From NCBI RefSeq assembly GCF_005144885.1, contig NZ_CP039690.1, forward strand, positions 1-64,000: a DNA stretch of 64,000 bases, read 5' to 3'. Positions within the stretch are counted from its first letter, which is position 1. Each line of letters starts with the position of its first letter. The notes below the pieces were generated by a model that saw only the letters and a list, made by a program, of their open reading frames with translations, searched no databases and was not told the origin of the DNA. Positions 61,289 to 64,000 of this stretch are shown here, one piece after another. This DNA comes from Phreatobacter stygius (GTDB lineage Bacteria; Pseudomonadota; Alphaproteobacteria; Rhizobiales; Phreatobacteraceae). Position numbers and translations under genes: made by a program.

Positions 61289-62053
61289 ATGCCCGAGACC
61301 GTCACAGCCGCCATCCTCGTCATTGGCGACGAGATCCTGTCCGGCCGGACCAAGGACAAGAATATCGGCTATATCGCCGAATATCTGACCGCTATCGGCA
61401 TCGACACGAAAGAAGTCCGCGTCGTTCCCGACGAGGAGGACGAGATCGTTGCCGCGCTGAACACGCTGCGCGCCAAATTCAATTATGTCTTCACCACAGG
61501 CGGCATCGGCCCGACCCATGACGACATCACCGCCGACGCGGTCGCCAAGGCTTTCGGCGTGTCGATCGATGTCGACCCGCGCGCCCGCGCCCTGCTGCTG
61601 GAGCGGATCCCGGAAAAGGACCTGAACGAGGCGCGGCTCAGGATGGCGCGCATCCCGGCCGGCGCCGACATCGTCGAAAATTCGGTCTCCAAGGCGCCCG
61701 GCTTCATGCTCGGCAATGTCATCACCATGGCCGGCGTGCCGGCGATCATGCAGGTCATGCTCGACGCCGTGGCGCCGAAGCTGAAGACCGGCGCCAAGAT
61801 GCTGCAGGTGACCATCGAGGCGGCCGGCCTGAAGGAAGGCGATATCGGCACGCCCTATGGCGTCATCGCCAAGGCCCATCCCGGCGTCATCATGGGCAGC
61901 TACCCGATGATGAACGACAAGGGCTTCTATACCCGCCTCGTCCTGCGCGCCAAGGACCCGGCCTTGCTGGCGCCGGCCGAGGCCGCGGTGACCGCCATGG
62001 TCGCCGCCTACAAGCCGGCCGGCTCCGAAATCCTCATCACCAGGGGGGCTTGA
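61289..62053 (+). CDS. Molybdopterin-binding (CinA N-terminal-like) protein
   Basis: 254 aa starting MPETVTAAILVIGDEILSGR. ILSGRTKDKNIGYIAEYLT, FTTGGIGPTHDDITADAVAK and KAPGFMLGNVITMAGVPAIM are the MoCF_biosynth domain shared by CinA and MoeA. The CinA nicotinamide mononucleotide deamidase domain is absent, so this is a short member. Role unknown: nucleotide pyrophosphatase-type activity has been reported for CinA N-domains. 85 bp downstream of the Anbu cluster, same direction. Confidence 0.9.
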   Translation: MPETVTAAILVIGDEILSGRTKDKNIGYIAEYLTAIGIDTKEVRVVPDEEDEIVAALNTLRAKFNYVFTTGGIGPTHDDITADAVAKAFGVSIDVDPRARALLLERIPEKDLNEARLRMARIPAGADIVENSVSKAPGFMLGNVITMAGVPAIMQVMLDAVAPKLKTGAKMLQVTIEAAGLKEGDIGTPYGVIAKAHPGVIMGSYPMMNDKGFYTRLVLRAKDPALLAPAEAAVTAMVAAYKPAGSEILITRGA

Positions 62054-62165
62054 GCGCCGACAGCGGTGGATTTCCGGCGGAATCGGCGCCGGCGCGCTTG
62101 TCACGCCCCGCGACGTGGCTAGTGTGCCCGTCCCTTGATCACGCGCCGACCGTGCGGAGTTCTCC

Positions 62166-62660
62166 ATGGCCACGCCGAACCCAGACAAAGCCTTTCCCGT
62201 TTCCTGGGATCAGTTCCACCGCGATGCCCGGGCGCTGGCCTGGCGCCTCGCCGGCCAGGGGCCGTTCCGGGCGATCGTCTGCATCACCCGCGGCGGCCTG
62301 GTGCCGGCAGCCATCGTGACGCGCGAGATCGGCATCCGGCTGATCGAGACGGTCTGCATCGCCAGCTACCACGACTACCAGAACCAGGGTCAGCTGCAGG
62401 TCATCAAGACCATCGCGCCGGACCTGCTGGCCGATCGCGGCGAAGGCATCCTGGTGGTCGACGACCTCGTCGACACCGGCAAGACCGCCAAGGTGGTGCG
62501 CGACATGCTGCCCAAGGCCCATATCGCCACCGTCTATGCCAAGCCGCAAGGGCGCCCGCTGGTCGACACCTTCGTCACCGAGGTGTCGCAGGACACCTGG
62601 ATCTATTTCCCCTGGGACATGGGCTATACGTTCCAGCCGCCGATCCGCGACGGCGCCTGA
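62166..62660 (+). CDS. gpt: Xanthine phosphoribosyltransferase
   Basis: 164 aa. The PRPP motif is [20 protein letters not shown]; the N-terminal part has [39 protein letters not shown], the C-terminal [15 protein letters not shown]. This matches the Gpt family of purine salvage that converts xanthine and guanine to the nucleotides. Stand-alone gene; normal length. Confidence 0.93.
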   Translation: MATPNPDKAFPVSWDQFHRDARALAWRLAGQGPFRAIVCITRGGLVPAAIVTREIGIRLIETVCIASYHDYQNQGQLQVIKTIAPDLLADRGEGILVVDDLVDTGKTAKVVRDMLPKAHIATVYAKPQGRPLVDTFVTEVSQDTWIYFPWDMGYTFQPPIRDGA

Positions 62661-62718
62661 CCGCCAGCAAGCCTTGGTCTCGCCGCGATCGAGACCGGCG
62701 CGCGAAGCCATGGCCGGC

Positions 62719-63411
62719 TCAGAACTCCAGACGGGGTGACGCTGGGCCGAGGACCGCGATCTTTGGCGCGCTCGACCAGATGGCGTCGAGCTCGTCCGCC
62801 AGCGCCGCCATCAGCTTGCCGACATCCTGCCCCGCCGAGGCGTGCAGCGCCTCCGCGACGATCAGCACGGCCTTGGTGTCGTCGCGAACCGCCGACGTGC
62901 CGCTCTGCCGGTTGGTCCAGCGCCGGGCATGAGCCCTGTCGGCACCGTCGGCGAAAATGACCTCCCCGGCTTCGGGATGCTCGATTTCGCCGGCGAAGGT
63001 CAGATAGGTCTCCTGGCCGCCGGCATGGCGAACCTCGAGATGATCGGCGATGTGGGCGACATCGAACACGGCGATCGGAATGGCAAAGGCCATCGAGACC
63101 GCGTTGCACAGGTCGATCAGCGGATGGATCCGCGGCAGCGCCTTGTCCTGCCGGAAGCGCCTGAGCAGTTGCTCCGAGGCGCAGCGATATTGCGTCGGCT
63201 TCAGCCCCATCTTCGAAAAGGCCCGCCGCCAGGCCTGGATCTCCGGCAGTTCGCTTTCCGGCCCCGCGGCGAGGCGTGATTGCGCTGTCGTGTTGAACTT
63301 GCCGATGCGACTTTCGACCGAAACATCCCGGCCAATCCCGGCGGCGAACAATGCGCCGGCGGCGAGCTCGGGAAATGCCGTCCAGATCTCAGGTGAATGG
63401 CCGAAATGCAT
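62719..63411 (-). CDS. B3/4 domain protein
   Basis: 230 aa. SKMGLKPTQYRCASEQLLRR and PRIHPLIDLCNAVSMAFAIP, FADGADRAHARRWTNRQSGT are typical of the free-standing B3/4 domain, which in phenylalanyl-tRNA synthetase beta chain edits Tyr. Stand-alone members are thought to act in trans or on free amino acids; role unproven. Convergent with gpt. No other tRNA-related gene here. Confidence 0.87.
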   Translation of the reverse strand: MHFGHSPEIWTAFPELAAGALFAAGIGRDVSVESRIGKFNTTAQSRLAAGPESELPEIQAWRRAFSKMGLKPTQYRCASEQLLRRFRQDKALPRIHPLIDLCNAVSMAFAIPIAVFDVAHIADHLEVRHAGGQETYLTFAGEIEHPEAGEVIFADGADRAHARRWTNRQSGTSAVRDDTKAVLIVAEALHASAGQDVGKLMAALADELDAIWSSAPKIAVLGPASPRLEF

Positions 63412-63492
63412 GGGCTAACCTCGCCGGCGCGTGGATCGGAAGCGGCCATTGCCGGCCATGCCGCGCGGCGCAGCAAAGCGCCCGCGTCTCCT

Positions 63493-63846
63493 TCAGTCTT
63501 GAACGGAATTGCAGGGCGAAGCGCAATCCTGGAACGCGATCGACACCTCGATGCCCCGCTTCGCCCTGGCCTCTGCGAACAGCCGGCCGATGTTCGACAA
63601 GAGGGTCCGAACCGGCTCGGGGCGACCGCCGGCATGGCTGACCACGATGTGAAACGGCGGCTGGACGCCGTTGATAAGGCATGCCGGGTCCGGCCCGAGC
63701 CGCTGCGCGGCGCCTTCGGTCACCGTATCCCACAGCGCATCCAGGTTGCGGCCATGCCAGCCGGGCGCCTGGAGCGCCGCCAGAACAGCGGAATAGACAT
63801 CGTCTTCGGTTCGCCATTCGCTGGCGTCGAGCGCGATCCGGCGCAT
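63493..63846 (-). CDS. Barstar-family protein
   Basis: 117 aa from MRRIALDASEWRTEDDVYSA. QAPGWHGRNLDALWDTVTEG is the barstar core with the helix that plugs the barnase active site; the end (GRLFAEARAKRGIEVSIAF) fits too. Barstar inhibits secreted ribonucleases; without a barnase gene in view it may defend against a neighbour's toxin. The start at 63846 follows an AGGAGG-like site (CCGGAGGACCG). Confidence 0.82.
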   Translation of the reverse strand: MRRIALDASEWRTEDDVYSAVLAALQAPGWHGRNLDALWDTVTEGAAQRLGPDPACLINGVQPPFHIVVSHAGGRPEPVRTLLSNIGRLFAEARAKRGIEVSIAFQDCASPCNSVQD

Positions 63847-63905
63847 GGCGTCGGTCCTCCGGCCGGCAAGACCATGGCGGAACGCGCCGCCGATGACGAG
63901 CCGCG

Positions 63906-64000
63906 CTAACGCCGGCCCCACATGGCGATCCTGAGGCTCGCCGTGCCGAGCCCATCCTCGATGGCCACGCCGACGCGGCGGCCTTCGGTGCCGAACAGCC
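63906..64000 (-). CDS. C-terminal end of an unidentified protein (cut by window edge)
   Basis: The last 31 codons, ending VAIEDGLGTASLRIAMWGRR at a TAG (63906-63908), are visible and continue to the right of base 64000. The stop is 59 bp ahead of the barstar start, so they may share a transcript. Not recognisable. Confidence 0.5.
   Translation of the reverse strand, partial: LFGTEGRRVGVAIEDGLGTASLRIAMWGRR

Noticed and set aside
57829-61359. 1176-residue open frame on the minus strand across the Anbu partner genes
   Set aside because: Antisense shadow of four real plus-strand genes; high GC removes stops. Its content is low complexity (Asp/Arg/His/Gly) with no domain.

Overview
The window is high-GC chromosomal DNA of an alphaproteobacterium, almost certainly of the order Hyphomicrobiales (Rhizobiales). 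The evidence is the Porin_2-type porins, the CDP-alcohol transferase / AI-2E-type permease / HdaA / Ppk / Ppx gene order, the divided gatB and gatCA loci, and many families common in that order (DUF3126, PAS_5, PilZ, BTLCP peptidase). A Phreatobacter/Bradyrhizobium-like relative is a guess from memory; I cannot fix the genus.

Layout. 0-9.2 kb: mgtE, a polysaccharide deacetylase, tRNA-Leu(GAG), a propionyl-CoA carboxylase alpha subunit, an FMN reductase with a divergent HxlR regulator, ppx, ppk and hdaA. Nearly every gene here is split by one-base indels, several of them in G/C runs, while the next 55 kb is clean, so I read these as sequence errors and not as decay. 9.2-18 kb: AI-2E-type permease, CDP-alcohol phosphatidyltransferase, hydrolase, aspS, and a membrane protein next to a BON-repeat/OmpA envelope protein. 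18-26.4 kb: two nearly identical porins in opposite orientation, enclosing an NMT1/SsuA-type ABC transporter, an Lrp regulator, a charged coiled-coil protein and tRNA-Ser(GCT). The second porin lacks the original 5' end. 26.4-28.9 kb: a tyrosine recombinase and a gene-free stretch, a likely island scar. 28.9-36.9 kb: YfhO-like membrane protein and small accessory genes (Sel1, DUF2147, two GSTs, GNAT, hydrolase, cupredoxin-like protein with a palindromic operator candidate). 36.9-43 kb: gatB, an ECF sigma / anti-sigma pair with a divergent DUF4394 gene, then gatA and gatC. 43-56.6 kb: hisI, patatin-like lipase, CBS protein, rhomboid, PAS_5, double PilZ, LapG-type peptidase, isomerase, gamma carbonic anhydrase, DUF3126, cysE, two hydrolases and a family 3 glycosidase. 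56.9-61.2 kb: the Anbu locus (proteasome-like Anbu, divergent from circularly permuted ATP-grasp, alpha-E and transglutaminase-like genes). 61.3-64 kb: CinA-like domain protein, xanthine phosphoribosyltransferase, B3/4 protein, barstar-like protein and a cut gene.

How the genes work together. AspRS plus GatCAB can supply amidated tRNAs by the indirect route. Ppk/Ppx make and break polyphosphate. The Anbu cluster is a complete set of the four families known to travel together and is the most interesting functional system here, although its biochemistry is poorly defined. PilZ and LapG-type genes in one direction suggest a c-di-GMP surface switch. A recurring structural theme is short tandem repeats that begin at, or just beyond, stop codons.
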